NCBI GenBank assembly: GCA_036770645.1
Contig: DAIPIU010000005.1
Location: forward strand, 7,832-71,831
Length of the DNA: 64,000 nucleotides
From: Rubrimonas sp036770645
Lineage (GTDB): Bacteria > Pseudomonadota > Alphaproteobacteria > Rhodobacterales > Rhodobacteraceae
Direction: 5' to 3'
Part shown: positions 28,350 to 36,775 of the stretch, piece after piece
Position numbering within the stretch: the stretch's first letter is position 1
How the letters are laid out: each line of letters opens with the position of its first letter
Notes under the pieces: generated by a model
Database searches by the model: none
The model's input: the letters and a program-made list of their open reading frames with translations, nothing else
What the model was told of the DNA's origin: nothing
Position numbers and translations under genes: made by a program

Positions 28350-29888
28350 ATGCCGCAGTCCGCCGACAAGATCCTCGACCATGCGCCCCTGTTCCAGCAG
28401 CCCGAATACAAGGAGATGCTGGCGAACAAGAAGGTGAAGTACGAATGCGGCCACCCCGACGAGATGGTGACCGAGATCGGCGACTGGACCAAGTCGTGGG
28501 AATACCGCGAGAAGAACCTCGCCCGCACGGCGCTGACCGTGAACCCGGCCAAGGCCTGCCAGCCGCTGGGGGCCGTGTTCGCCGCCGCGGGCTATGAAGC
28601 CACCATGAGCTTCGTGCACGGCTCGCAGGGCTGCGTGGCCTACTACCGCTCGCACCTGTCGCGCCACTTCAAGGAGCCGGCGTCCTGCGTGTCGTCCTCG
28701 ATGACCGAGGACGCGGCGGTGTTCGGCGGCCTGAACAACATGGTCGAGGGCCTCGCCAACACCTACGCGCTCTACCAGCCCAAGATGATCGCGGTCTCGA
28801 CCACCTGCATGGCCGAGGTGATCGGCGACGACCTAAACAGCTTCATCGCCCAGTCGAAGGGCAAGGGTTCGGTGCCCCAGGACTTCGACGTGCCGCACGC
28901 CCACACGCCCGCCTTCGTCGGCAGCCATGTTGACGGCTACGACAACATGACCAAGGGCATCCTCGAGCATTTCTGGAAGGACGCCGAGCGCGTTCCCGGC
29001 GAGGGGATCAACATCATCCCCGGCTTCGACGGCTTCGCGGTCGGCAACATCCGCGAGCTGAACCGCATGCTGGGTATCATGGGGGTCGAGGCGACGGTGC
29101 TGAGCGACGTGTCCGACGTCTACGACACCCCGTCGGACGGCGAGTTCCGCATGTATGCGGGCGGCACGAAGCTCGAGGCGGTGAAGGCGGCGCTGAACGC
29201 GAAGGCCACGCTGTCGATGCAGGAATACTGCACGCCCAAGACGCTGGAATACTGCGGCTCGCTGGGCCAGGAGACGGCGTCCTTCCATTACCCGATGGGC
29301 GTGCAGGGCACCGACGCCTTCCTGATGAAGGTGGCCGAGCTGACCGGCAGGGACATCCCCGAGGCCCTGCGCCTCGAGCGCGGCCGCCTGGTCGACGCGA
29401 TGGCCGACAGCCAGAGCTGGCTGCACGGCAAGACCTACGCGATCTACGGCGATCCCGACTTCGTCTACGCCATGGCGCAGTTCGTCATGGAGATGGGCGG
29501 CGAGCCGCGGCACTGCCTGGCCACCAACGGCCGCAAGGACTGGGCCGCGAAGATGCAGGCGCTGTTCGCGACCTCGCCCTTCGGCCGCGACTGCCAGGTG
29601 TGGGCGGGCAAGGACCTCTGGCACATGCGCTCGCTGCTGGCGACCGAGCCGGTGGACATGCTGATCGGCAACTCCTACGGAAAGTATCTCGAGCGCGACA
29701 CGGGCACGCCCCTGATCCGGCTGATGTTCCCGATCTTCGACCGCCACCACCACCACCGCTATCCGACCTGGGGCTATCAGGGCGCGCTGAACGTGCTGGT
29801 GAAGATCCTCGACACGATCTTCGACAAGCTCGACGCCGACACGATGGTCGCCGGCGAGACGGACTACAGCTTCGACCTGACGCGCTGA
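28350..29888 (+). CDS. nifK: NifK, nitrogenase molybdenum-iron protein beta chain
   Basis: 512 aa. P-cluster ligand cysteines lie in NPAKACQPLGAVFAAAGYE, HGSQGCVAYYRSHLSRHFKE and VSTTCMAEVIGDD. The C-terminus has FDRHHHHRYPTWGYQGALN, the conserved beta-subunit end. ATG 28350 follows AGGAAAAGG; an upstream in-frame Met at 28320 would add ten unlikely residues (MRTARKRTTT). It pairs with NifD. A strong hairpin follows 21 bases after its stop, so the nif operon ends here without nifE, nifN or nifX. Confidence 0.98.
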   Translation: MPQSADKILDHAPLFQQPEYKEMLANKKVKYECGHPDEMVTEIGDWTKSWEYREKNLARTALTVNPAKACQPLGAVFAAAGYEATMSFVHGSQGCVAYYRSHLSRHFKEPASCVSSSMTEDAAVFGGLNNMVEGLANTYALYQPKMIAVSTTCMAEVIGDDLNSFIAQSKGKGSVPQDFDVPHAHTPAFVGSHVDGYDNMTKGILEHFWKDAERVPGEGINIIPGFDGFAVGNIRELNRMLGIMGVEATVLSDVSDVYDTPSDGEFRMYAGGTKLEAVKAALNAKATLSMQEYCTPKTLEYCGSLGQETASFHYPMGVQGTDAFLMKVAELTGRDIPEALRLERGRLVDAMADSQSWLHGKTYAIYGDPDFVYAMAQFVMEMGGEPRHCLATNGRKDWAAKMQALFATSPFGRDCQVWAGKDLWHMRSLLATEPVDMLIGNSYGKYLERDTGTPLIRLMFPIFDRHHHHRYPTWGYQGALNVLVKILDTIFDKLDADTMVAGETDYSFDLTR

Positions 29889-29908
29889 GCCCGGCACCGC
29901 AGGACGAG

Positions 29909-29934
29909 AGGGCCGCCCTTCGCGGGGCGGCCCT
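29909..29934 (+). terminator. Terminator after nifHDK
   Basis: AGGGCCGCCC / GGGCGGCCCT, a perfect ten-base stem with loop TTCGCG, starting 21 bases after the nifK stop. It has only a short T-run, as is common in GC-rich genomes. Confidence 0.75.
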
Positions 29935-30281
29935 TCCGCGTGGGGGCCGGACGGGGGCGGAGACGCGCAGGGCGCGCCGGATGGCCCCGGCGCCGCCGCC
30001 ATCGCCCGCGGGCGCGCCGACGGGGCGGCAGGGCGCCCCGCGCCCATGCGGCCTCGGGATCCCGCCGCAGCCTGCGCCAGGGCCGAGCGGACCCCCGCTC
30101 CGGCCCTTTGCGTCGGGGACTTGCGACCGGCGGTCGCGGCAGAGACCTAGTGAAAAAGTCGGGTTTGCCTTTTCCGAGCGTTTCGGTAAGGCTTGTTCCT
30201 GCCAGGCCGCCATGGGCGCGCCCCGGCCAGCCAGCGCCGCCATCCGGCCGCCAGCCCCTGCAAACCGGACGGGAGAGAGCG
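29935..30281. other. Intergenic region between nifK terminator and hemP
   Basis: About 350 bases without a convincing gene. The first 200 bases are very GC-rich and all frames give Arg/Pro/Gly-rich translations. The AT-richer 30145-30200 part holds a dyad and should contain the hemP promoter. Confidence 0.5.
30167..30192. promoter_or_regulatory. Compound dyad upstream of hemP
   Basis: GCCTT-TT-CCGA-GCGTT-TCGG-T-AAGGC is a nested inverted repeat in the AT-richer patch 90 bases before hemP. It could be an operator for an iron-responsive regulator. It is not a clear Irr ICE box or Fur box. Confidence 0.35.
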
Positions 30282-30476
30282 ATGGCACAGGATTACGCGA
30301 GCGACCGGCAGGGCCTCGACGCGGGGCCGGAGGGGTCGCGGGCCAGCGGCGGTCCGCCGATGACCACCACGGCGGCGCTGTTCGAGGATGGGGCGCGCAA
30401 GCTGCTCATCGCCCATGCAGGCGAGATCTACACCCTCCAGCTGACCCGCCAGAACCGCCTGCTGCTGACCAAGTGA
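30282..30476 (+). CDS. hemP: HemP/HmuP family haemin-uptake protein
   Basis: 64 aa. The C-terminal half, LFEDGARKLLIAHAGEIYTL plus QLTRQNRLLLTK, is the HemP signature. Members are small cytoplasmic proteins encoded with haem uptake genes; in rhizobia HmuP helps activate haem-transport genes when iron is low. The N-terminal 30 residues look disordered. GGGAGAGAG precedes the ATG. It lies 11 bases before the next gene and close to the imelysin iron operon, suggesting a local iron-responsive block. Confidence 0.85.
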   Translation: MAQDYASDRQGLDAGPEGSRASGGPPMTTTAALFEDGARKLLIAHAGEIYTLQLTRQNRLLLTK

Positions 30477-30487
30477 CGGCGGCCGCC

Positions 30488-30945
30488 ATGCACCCCATGA
30501 ACGCCCGCCTGCCGCCGGGGGCGCAGTTCGTCGGCGCGCTGCGCGACGAGGATCCGCCCACCCGCCGCCTCGCCGCCGCGCTGCGTCTGCGCCGCGCCTG
30601 CCGGCGCCGCGACGATGCCCTGCGCGCGGCGCTGACCGAGGGGCTCGCGGCCGGACCGGCCGCGCGGGCGGGGCGCGCCTTCGACGATCTCGTCTGGGCG
30701 GTGGAGACCGGTGCGGTGCGCGCCCTGCACGGGCATCCGCCCTTCTGCCCCTGCATCGGCCGGGACGAGGCGCGCCTCTGCGCGGCGGCGCACAATGCCG
30801 GCCAGGGCGGCGCGGGCCTCGCGCGCGCCGCGGGGCTGCTGGCCGGCGTGCTGCGGCCCGAGGCCGTGCCTGCGGCGCTCGATGCCGCCGCGCGGCTGGG
30901 CGCGGCCTCGACCCGCCGGCCCCGTGCGAGGCCGGACTGCACTGA
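30488..30945 (+). CDS. Unknown protein after hemP, probably with a frameshift near its end
   Basis: Reading from ATG 30488 gives about 140 residues of well-biased coding sequence (third positions nearly all G/C). Recognisable blocks are GAQFVGALRDEDPPTRRLAA, FDDLVWAVETGAVRALHGHP and PFCPCIGRDEARLCAAAHNA. The frame then runs on without stop into the opposing DUF1513 gene, which is clearly real. A shift to the next frame near 30895-30930 would end it at TGA 30943-30945, 34 bases short of the convergent stop. So the stated end is out of frame with the start: either a sequencing error or a true mutation. No family recognised; co-transcribed with hemP. Confidence 0.45.
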
Positions 30946-30979
30946 GGGCCCGCGCCGCCGGCCAGCGCGGCGCGCCGGT

Positions 30980-32143
30980 CTAGAGCGCGATCAGGTGATT
31001 GTCCCACGCCACCGGCAGGGGGTGGACGGCGCGGCCGTCCGCCCCGCGCAGGCCGCCGAGACCGTCGCTGAACAGCAGGCCCCCCGGGATCGGCGCCGTG
31101 GCGACGCCGCAGACATCCGCGGCCTCGACGACGGCGGCAGTCGCGCCGTCCACGGTGTCGCAGACGAGCGCGAAGCCCCCGCGCGGGCAGGTGATCGCCG
31201 CCTGCGCGCCGCCCGCCGCGAAGGCGACGGACCCCGCATAGCCCCGCGCCAATGCCGGGGCCGGGTCGGCCCAGCGCAGCGCGCCGTCCCCCGGCCGCCA
31301 GAAACCCAGCAGGGGCGGGGTCGCCGCCGCCGTCCCCTCCCACTGGCCCGCGACCGCGGCCAGACCGTCGGCGCGCAGCGCGAGGTGGCGCAGCGACAGG
31401 GGCCGCAACGCGGCGGGCGGCTCGATCGTCGCGGCCACCGCGCCCGCGGCGGGATCGACGATGCTGAGGTTCGGACGCATGGCCGCGCGATTCCACGCCG
31501 CGCGGCCGGTGTCGGGATGGGTGCGCAGCCCGCCATTCGCGACCAGCAGCCGCCCATCGGGCAGGCGCAGCGCATCATGCGGCCCGATGCCGCCCGAGGG
31601 CATGTCGCCCAGCCGCGCATAGCCCGCGCGCGCGTCCCAGACGCCGATGCGGCCCGCGCCGGTCGCATGGGCGTTCTCGGTGGTGAACAGCAGCCCGCCA
31701 TCGGCCGAAAAGCAGCCATGGCCATAGAAGTGCCGCCCCGGCGGGGCCGCCAGCCGCCGCGCCTCGCGGCCCTCGGCGCAGTCGATCACGAGGGCGAAGA
31801 TGCCGGGCCGGCGCGCGAAGCACACCGCCTCGGGCGCGTCGGGCCGGGCGGCGGCGGCATGGCCGCGGTCAGGCAGGGGGATCGCGAAACGGGGCGCGAG
31901 ATCGTCGCCGACGCCGACCAGCGCGAAGGCCCCGGCTGCGTCGCGCGCCGCCGACAGCCAGCGCGGCCCGCCCGCCTGCGCCCAGGCCCGGGATGCCAGC
32001 GCCGCGCCCATCGCGGCCAGCGCCGCGCGGCGCGACGGCGCCCATGGCGCTGCGGCACGCGGCGCGCCATGGGCGGGCTGCCTTGCCGCGCCGGGTGCCG
32101 ACCCGTTACGCGCCGCGCGCCACGTCTTGGCGAGCATCCGCAT
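30980..32143 (-). CDS. DUF1513 family secreted beta-propeller protein
   Basis: 387 aa. After a basic N-terminus comes a Tat-like signal (SRRAALAAMGAALASRAWA, about 34-52). The rest has propeller-like blades including HFYGHGCFSADGGLLFTTEN, GGIGPHDALRLPDGRLLVAN, GGLRTHPDTGRAAWN and LSLRHLALRADGLAAV, the hallmarks of DUF1513. These periplasmic proteins are nearly always encoded with imelysin and di-haem DUF1111 proteins. A second start at 32137 has better RBS spacing. Last gene of the four-gene operon, six bases after the imelysin-2 stop. Confidence 0.85.
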   Translation of the reverse strand: MRMLAKTWRAARNGSAPGAARQPAHGAPRAAAPWAPSRRAALAAMGAALASRAWAQAGGPRWLSAARDAAGAFALVGVGDDLAPRFAIPLPDRGHAAAARPDAPEAVCFARRPGIFALVIDCAEGREARRLAAPPGRHFYGHGCFSADGGLLFTTENAHATGAGRIGVWDARAGYARLGDMPSGGIGPHDALRLPDGRLLVANGGLRTHPDTGRAAWNRAAMRPNLSIVDPAAGAVAATIEPPAALRPLSLRHLALRADGLAAVAGQWEGTAAATPPLLGFWRPGDGALRWADPAPALARGYAGSVAFAAGGAQAAITCPRGGFALVCDTVDGATAAVVEAADVCGVATAPIPGGLLFSDGLGGLRGADGRAVHPLPVAWDNHLIAL

Positions 32144-32148
32144 GTCCC

Positions 32149-33192
32149 TCAATCCCCGTCCAGCGCGTTGAAACCGGCCGCGCCGCCCAGCACCGACGCG
32201 GCCGCGCCTTCGACGCCCGCGCGCAGGGCAAGGATCGCGCGCAGCGCGGCCTCGACGGCGGGCCGGCGCGCAGGATCGGCCACCGCCGCATCCAGCGGCC
32301 CCGGGATCGACGCGACCGCCGTCTGCGCGGCGCGGAAACCCGCGTCCAGCGCCGCCGCGCGCTCGGACGGCAGGGCCGGTGCCAGCAGCGCCTCGACCAG
32401 CGCTTCGGAGGCCCCGAGCGCCCGCATCAGGTTCGGCAGAGACCGGGCCGACCGCCACGCCTCGGCCTGCCGCGGGGCGGGGCGGCTTTCCGTTCCCAGC
32501 GGCCGCGCCAGCCGCTGCACGGACTGCTCCAGCCCCATTGTCAGCGCCTTGCGCAGATCGCCCGCAGCCTCGCCGGCATCGCGATAGGGCGCGCGCCCTC
32601 CGGCCATCGCCGGGGCCCATGCGTCGCGCCAGCCATCCGCGACGGCGGCGGCGGTGTCGGCCAGATCGGCTGCGGCGCGCATCGCCAGCGCGCAGCGCGC
32701 CGGCCCAAGCGGGCCCGCGAAATCCGCCGACGCATCGAACAGCAGCCATTCCAGCGCCGTGAGGCCGCGCACCGAGACCGGCTGCGCGGCATAGGGTTCG
32801 GGGGGCGCATCCGCTGCCGCGAGCCGGGTAAGCGCGCGCGGCACCGCGCCGCGTTCGTCGGGCCAGAAGGCGATGGCGAAGGCGCGGTTGCCCTGTTCGA
32901 GCGGCCCGAAGCGCAGATGCGCCGCGCCCATCCAGGCATCCCAGGCTGCGCCATGCGCGGCCTCGACCGCCGCGCGCGCGCCGCCGGCGCAGAAGGCGCG
33001 CGCGGCCTCCGACAGCGCCGCGGTCGCGTCACGCAGCCGCTCCGTGGCGGGCAGGACCACGCGCGCGAGCGTACGCTCCACCGCCGCCACGTGCTGCTGC
33101 TGCGCCGCGGCCGGCGCCGCCGGCAACGCCAGCGCGAGGGCCAGCGCGAGGGCCAGCGCGAGGGCCAGCGCGAGGGCCGGGCCGCGGATCAC
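32149..33192 (-). CDS. Imelysin-family periplasmic protein, paralogue 2 (degenerate motif)
   Basis: 347 aa with GTG start overlapping the preceding stop (GTGA). The signal peptide's hydrophobic core is an Ala-Leu run encoded by a 12-base tandem repeat (see 33128-33175). The mature part keeps imelysin helices (LRFGPLEQGNRAFAIAFWPD; TALEWLLFDASADF; LPNLMRALGASEALVEAL). The GxHxxE motif of imelysins reads GLTALE at about 143-148, so its His is lost. It resembles the second imelysin (PA4372-like) of the Pseudomonas iron-regulated cluster. Probably binds metal or a partner and not peptide. Confidence 0.82.
   Translation of the reverse strand: MIRGPALALALALALALALALALPAAPAAAQQQHVAAVERTLARVVLPATERLRDATAALSEAARAFCAGGARAAVEAAHGAAWDAWMGAAHLRFGPLEQGNRAFAIAFWPDERGAVPRALTRLAAADAPPEPYAAQPVSVRGLTALEWLLFDASADFAGPLGPARCALAMRAAADLADTAAAVADGWRDAWAPAMAGGRAPYRDAGEAAGDLRKALTMGLEQSVQRLARPLGTESRPAPRQAEAWRSARSLPNLMRALGASEALVEALLAPALPSERAAALDAGFRAAQTAVASIPGPLDAAVADPARRPAVEAALRAILALRAGVEGAAASVLGGAAGFNALDGD
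33128..33175. repeat. 12-bp tandem repeat, four copies, inside a signal peptide
   Basis: Four perfect head-to-tail copies of GCCAGCGCGAGG (plus strand), each coding Ala-Leu-Ala-Leu on the minus strand, in the hydrophobic core of the imelysin-2 signal peptide. Gain or loss of a copy would change core length by four residues without shifting frame. Confidence 0.9.
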
Positions 33193-34769
33193 AGCGACCC
33201 GAGGAAGCGCAGCAGCGCCGCGCGCTCCGCCTTCGGCATCGCCGCCACCGCGTCGCGGGCCGCCTGCGCCTCGCCGCCATGCCACAGGATCGCCTCGAGC
33301 ACGCTGCGCGCGCGCCCGTCGTGCAGGTAATGCGCGGGCCCGCCCAGCACCGTCTCCGCCAGCCCCAGGCCCCAGAGGGGCGGCGTGCGCCATTCCCGCC
33401 CCGTCGCCACGCCCTCCGGGCGGCCGTCGGCCAGACCCTCGCCCATGTCGTGCAGCAGCAGGTCGGTGTAGGGCCAGATCAGCTGGAAGCTCTGCTCGGG
33501 CTGCCCGTCGAGCCGGTGCGTGACGTGTTTCGGCGCATGGCAGGCGGCGCAGCCCGCCCCGTGGAACAGGGCCTTGCCGCGCAGAACCTGCGGATCGTCC
33601 AGGTCGCGGCGGGCCGGCGGGGCGAGGTTGCGGGCGTAGAAGGCGACGAGGTCGAGCGCGTCGGCCGCCACCTCGTATCCGCCATGCTCGGCGTCGTCGC
33701 CGTGCGGCGCCGCGCGGCAGGCCGCCTGCGCCGCGGTGCATTCGCCCCAGGGCGCGGGGTGCAGCGGCGTGGACAGGCCCATGTCGCCGGCGAAGGCCCC
33801 GGAGGACTGCGCCTTCACCGTGGGCGCGCCGGCCTTCCAGCCGAAGCGTCCCAGCATCGGGCGGTCGAACTCGGCGGACCAGACGATGGAGGGGCGGCCG
33901 GAAATGCCGTCGCCGTCGATGTCGTCGGGGTCGGCCAGCGCCAGGATGTCGGCGGCCGGGATCGCCTCGAGCAGCCCCAGCCCGATCATCGGGGGCGTGA
34001 GGCGGGGCGACAGCATCGCGCCGGGCGCGAGCGGGCCATGGCCCGGCACCTCGGCCCGCCAGACCGGCCGGCGCAGCGACACGGTCTCGCCGTCCGCCAG
34101 CGCGACGGGGATCTCCTCCCAGTCGACCGCCACGCGCGCCTCGGCGCGGTGGCCCTGGATCGCGAAATCCTGAAGCTGCTCGCCATAGGCCGGATCGGGC
34201 GCGGTGGCGTGCCAGCCGGGGATGACCGCCTGCAGCGGGTGGGCGTCCGCCGGCACCGAGACGCGCAGGAACAGCCCCGGCGCGGGGTCCGCCCCCGGCT
34301 CGGGCGGCCGGCCGCGCCCGTCCTTGAGGTGGCAGGACTGGCAGGCCCTGGCATTGTAGAGCGGCCCGAGCCCGTCCGAGGCGATGGTCGAGGATGGGGC
34401 CGACACCCACAGCCGCTTGAACAGCCCGTTGCCGAGCCTGAAATCCATCTCGCGGTCGAAGCCCATGCCGGCCGAGGGCTGCGAGAATGCGTCTCGGCCC
34501 GGGGCGCGGCGGCTGGTGGTCGCGCCGCCGGCCATCGCCTCGAAGGGCTCGGGCGCGTCGAAGCCGGCGGGCGGGGCCAGCACGGAGGCGACCCGCGCGG
34601 CCTCCGCCGCGCTGCGCGGGACCATGGGCAGATGCGCGTCGGTCAGCGCCGGCATGGCGGGGCCGGCCGCGCCTTCCGCGTCCCGGCCGACAGCGCCGAG
34701 CAGCGCCGCCAGCGACGCGGCGGCGAGCGCCCCGATGGCCGCGGGGCCGGGCCGGGGCGCGCGCCTCAC
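33189..34769 (-). CDS. Di-haem cytochrome-c-like 'thiol oxidoreductase' (DUF1111)
   Basis: 526 aa, GTG start overlapping the imelysin-1 stop by four bases. Signal peptide about 1-38. Two c-type haem sites: CQSCHLKDG (about 145) and CAACHAPKHVTHR (about 410). DUF1111 blocks include GLGPLYNARACQSCHL, DPDDIDGDGISGRPS, GRFGWKAGAPTVKAQSSGAF and REWRTPPLWGLG, and it resembles MauG/peroxidase-like cytochromes. It is a periplasmic redox protein in the imelysin operon, plausibly reducing or oxidising iron during uptake; the reaction has not been established for the family. Confidence 0.88.
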   Translation of the reverse strand: MRRAPRPGPAAIGALAAASLAALLGAVGRDAEGAAGPAMPALTDAHLPMVPRSAAEAARVASVLAPPAGFDAPEPFEAMAGGATTSRRAPGRDAFSQPSAGMGFDREMDFRLGNGLFKRLWVSAPSSTIASDGLGPLYNARACQSCHLKDGRGRPPEPGADPAPGLFLRVSVPADAHPLQAVIPGWHATAPDPAYGEQLQDFAIQGHRAEARVAVDWEEIPVALADGETVSLRRPVWRAEVPGHGPLAPGAMLSPRLTPPMIGLGLLEAIPAADILALADPDDIDGDGISGRPSIVWSAEFDRPMLGRFGWKAGAPTVKAQSSGAFAGDMGLSTPLHPAPWGECTAAQAACRAAPHGDDAEHGGYEVAADALDLVAFYARNLAPPARRDLDDPQVLRGKALFHGAGCAACHAPKHVTHRLDGQPEQSFQLIWPYTDLLLHDMGEGLADGRPEGVATGREWRTPPLWGLGLAETVLGGPAHYLHDGRARSVLEAILWHGGEAQAARDAVAAMPKAERAALLRFLGSL

Positions 34770-36034
34770 TGGAACACCGCCGTGGGGTCGTCGAGGCTGT
34801 CCGAGCCCTCGACCGCGATGGCGCCGAGCCCAAGCGCCGCGACCGCCCGCTCGATCTCGCGGGTCTGGGCCACCAGCGCATCGACCGCGGCCGTGATCAG
34901 CGCGGCACCGGCGTCGTTGCCGGGGGCGAGCATCATGTCGTAGGCCATGCCGCCTTCGGCCGCATCCGCCATGGCCTGCAGCGCCGCCACCGACGCGTCG
35001 AGCCGCGCGCGCAGCCGCGCATCCGTCTCCGGATCGACGGCCGCCACCAGATCGGCGGCCGAGGGGCCCGCGACCGCCGTGCCGTCGGGCCGGACATAGC
35101 GGCCGAGATAGATGCTGCGCATGCCCACCGCATTGTCGAGGTGACTGGCATGGGTGTTGTCGGAGAAGCAGTCGTGCTCCTCCTCCGGGTCGTTCAGCAT
35201 CAGCCCCAGCTTCATGCGCTCGCCCGCGAGTTCGCCGTAGGACAGCGAGCCGAGCCCGGTGAAGAGCGCCGCCAGCCCGGCATCGGCGTCGGCCGTCACA
35301 GCGTCCCGTGCCGCGCCCCCCGCGGCCCATTGATCGGCCATCCAGGAAAGATCCTCGACCAGCAGGTCGGTCGCGACGCGCAGATAGGCCCCGCGACGGT
35401 CGCAGTTGCCGCCGGTGCAGGCAGCCCCGACGGCGAAATCGGTGTATGGCCGGTCGCCCGCGCCGGGGCCGGTGCCGTTCAGGTCCTGCCCCCAGAGCAG
35501 GAACTCGACCGCGTGCCAGCCGGTCGCGACGTTGCTTTCCACCGCGTCCGCCTCGTGCAGCGTCTCGCGCAGCAGCGCCGCGTCGATCACGGTCGCGTCG
35601 ACCTCGCCGCCCGAAAGGCTGAAGCGGGGATTGGCGATGACGTTGACCTGCGCATAGGGGTTTTCGTCCGATCCGGCATAGCCGGCATCGACATAGTCGA
35701 TCAGCCCCTCGTCGAGCGGCCAGGCGTTCACCCGGCCCTCCCAGTCGTCGACGATGGGGTTGCCGAAGCGGAACGCCTCGGTCTGCTGGTAGGGGATGCG
35801 GGCGGCGATCCAGGCCGCGCGGGCGTCGGCGAGCGCGGCCTCGGAGGGCGCGGCCAGCAGCCTGTCGACGGCGGCCGACAGCGCGCGCGCGCCGTCTCGG
35901 GCGTCGGCGTAATTGGCGGCGGCGATGTCGGCATAGGTCGCGACCACCGCGGCGCGGTCGGCGGCGAAGGCGGAAGTCGCGAAGGCTGGTGCGGCGAGCA
36001 GCGCCGCGGCTGCCACGAGGGGGGCGGGTCTCAC
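34766..36034 (-). CDS. Imelysin-family protein, paralogue 1 (IcmP / iron-regulated protein A type)
   Basis: 422 aa. The GTG start at 36034 (AGGA seven bases upstream) gives a clean Sec signal peptide, MRPAPLVAAAALLAAPAFA. The imelysin motif GxHxxE is intact as GWHAVE (172-177), with H174 and E177 the likely metal ligands, followed by FLLWGQDLNGTGPGAGDRPY. A CxxxxC pair (ACTGGNCDRRG) may form a disulfide. FSDNTHASHLDNAVGMRSIY is a further family block. It is first in the operon with DUF1111, imelysin 2 and DUF1513. Members are iron-regulated surface or periplasmic proteins; peptidase activity was proposed for IcmP, but iron uptake is now favoured. Confidence 0.88.
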   Translation of the reverse strand: MRPAPLVAAAALLAAPAFATSAFAADRAAVVATYADIAAANYADARDGARALSAAVDRLLAAPSEAALADARAAWIAARIPYQQTEAFRFGNPIVDDWEGRVNAWPLDEGLIDYVDAGYAGSDENPYAQVNVIANPRFSLSGGEVDATVIDAALLRETLHEADAVESNVATGWHAVEFLLWGQDLNGTGPGAGDRPYTDFAVGAACTGGNCDRRGAYLRVATDLLVEDLSWMADQWAAGGAARDAVTADADAGLAALFTGLGSLSYGELAGERMKLGLMLNDPEEEHDCFSDNTHASHLDNAVGMRSIYLGRYVRPDGTAVAGPSAADLVAAVDPETDARLRARLDASVAALQAMADAAEGGMAYDMMLAPGNDAGAALITAAVDALVAQTREIERAVAALGLGAIAVEGSDSLDDPTAVFQ

Positions 36035-36147
36035 AGTGGATCCTTTCCGCGCTGGATGACTGACGCGGGCTGGCTGGGCCGGTCGCGCCGGCCTCCTCGC
36101 TCGGCCCATCCGGGCCGTCCCATCGTCAGTATCTCAGGCGGAAGCGT

Positions 36148-36170
36148 TCCCGGTCAATTCCCGACCGGGA
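36148..36170. terminator. Inverted repeat between dps and imelysin 1
   Basis: TCCCGGTC / GACCGGGA, an eight-base perfect dyad with seven-base centre, 50-70 bases past the dps stop and about 115 upstream of the imelysin start. It could terminate dps or act as an operator for the imelysin operon; both genes are on the minus strand. Confidence 0.45.
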
Positions 36171-36218
36171 CACTCAGGAACAGTCGGACCGCGGCCCGCG
36201 GCCGCAGCCGGGCCGGCG

Positions 36219-36692
36219 TCAGCCCTCGAGATGCGCGCCGAGCATCCAGGCGAACTTGTCGTGCGCGGCGGCGCGCTCGATGGCCATGTCGTTGGTCACC
36301 ATGTCGCCATGGCGGTCGGCAAGCTCGGCTAGCGCCAGCAGGCCGCCCGACAGCGCCTCCTGATCGGCCTTCAGCGCGGCGACCATGGCGGCGGCGTCGA
36401 TGCGGCCGTCGCATTCCGCGATGCGGGCGCGGCCCATCAGCACGCTGCCGCGGCCTTCCGCATGGGCGCCGATGGCCTTGACGCGCTCCTGCAGTTCGTC
36501 CTGCGCCTCGAAATGATCCTCGTAGATCTTCTGGAACAGCTCGTGCAGCGGGCCGAAGGCCATGCCGGTGACGTTCCAGTGGTAGTTCTGCGCCTTCAGC
36601 GTCTCGACGGTCAGATCCGCGACGAACTGGGTCAGCGCGTCGACGATCTCGGCGACGGCGTCCGGAGCGGTCTTGGTCACGAGGCCGGTCAT
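36219..36692 (-). CDS. dps: Dps-family ferritin-like DNA-protection protein
   Basis: 157 aa. The ferritin-like helix bundle carries the Dps ferroxidase ligands: KAQNYHWNVTGMAFGPLHEL (His about 39) and YEDHFEAQDELQERVKAIGA (D/E about 62-67). Dps dodecamers oxidise ferrous iron with peroxide, store it, and shield DNA. The RBS AAGGAGG six bases before ATG 36692 is among the strongest in the window, implying high expression. It lies upstream of the imelysin operon on the same strand, strengthening the iron theme. Confidence 0.92.
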   Translation of the reverse strand: MTGLVTKTAPDAVAEIVDALTQFVADLTVETLKAQNYHWNVTGMAFGPLHELFQKIYEDHFEAQDELQERVKAIGAHAEGRGSVLMGRARIAECDGRIDAAAMVAALKADQEALSGGLLALAELADRHGDMVTNDMAIERAAAHDKFAWMLGAHLEG

Positions 36693-36775
36693 GGCGTCCT
36701 CCTTGTCATGGGTTGTCGCGGGCGTGCGGCCCGCCACGGGCTGGCTGTGATCGGCTGGCCCTGTCTGGAAGCGTT

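Noticed and set aside
30147..31496. A 449-aa minus-strand frame across hemP and the next gene
   Set aside because: It overlaps the HemP signature on the plus strand and the DUF1513 gene in a different minus frame, and has no conserved blocks.
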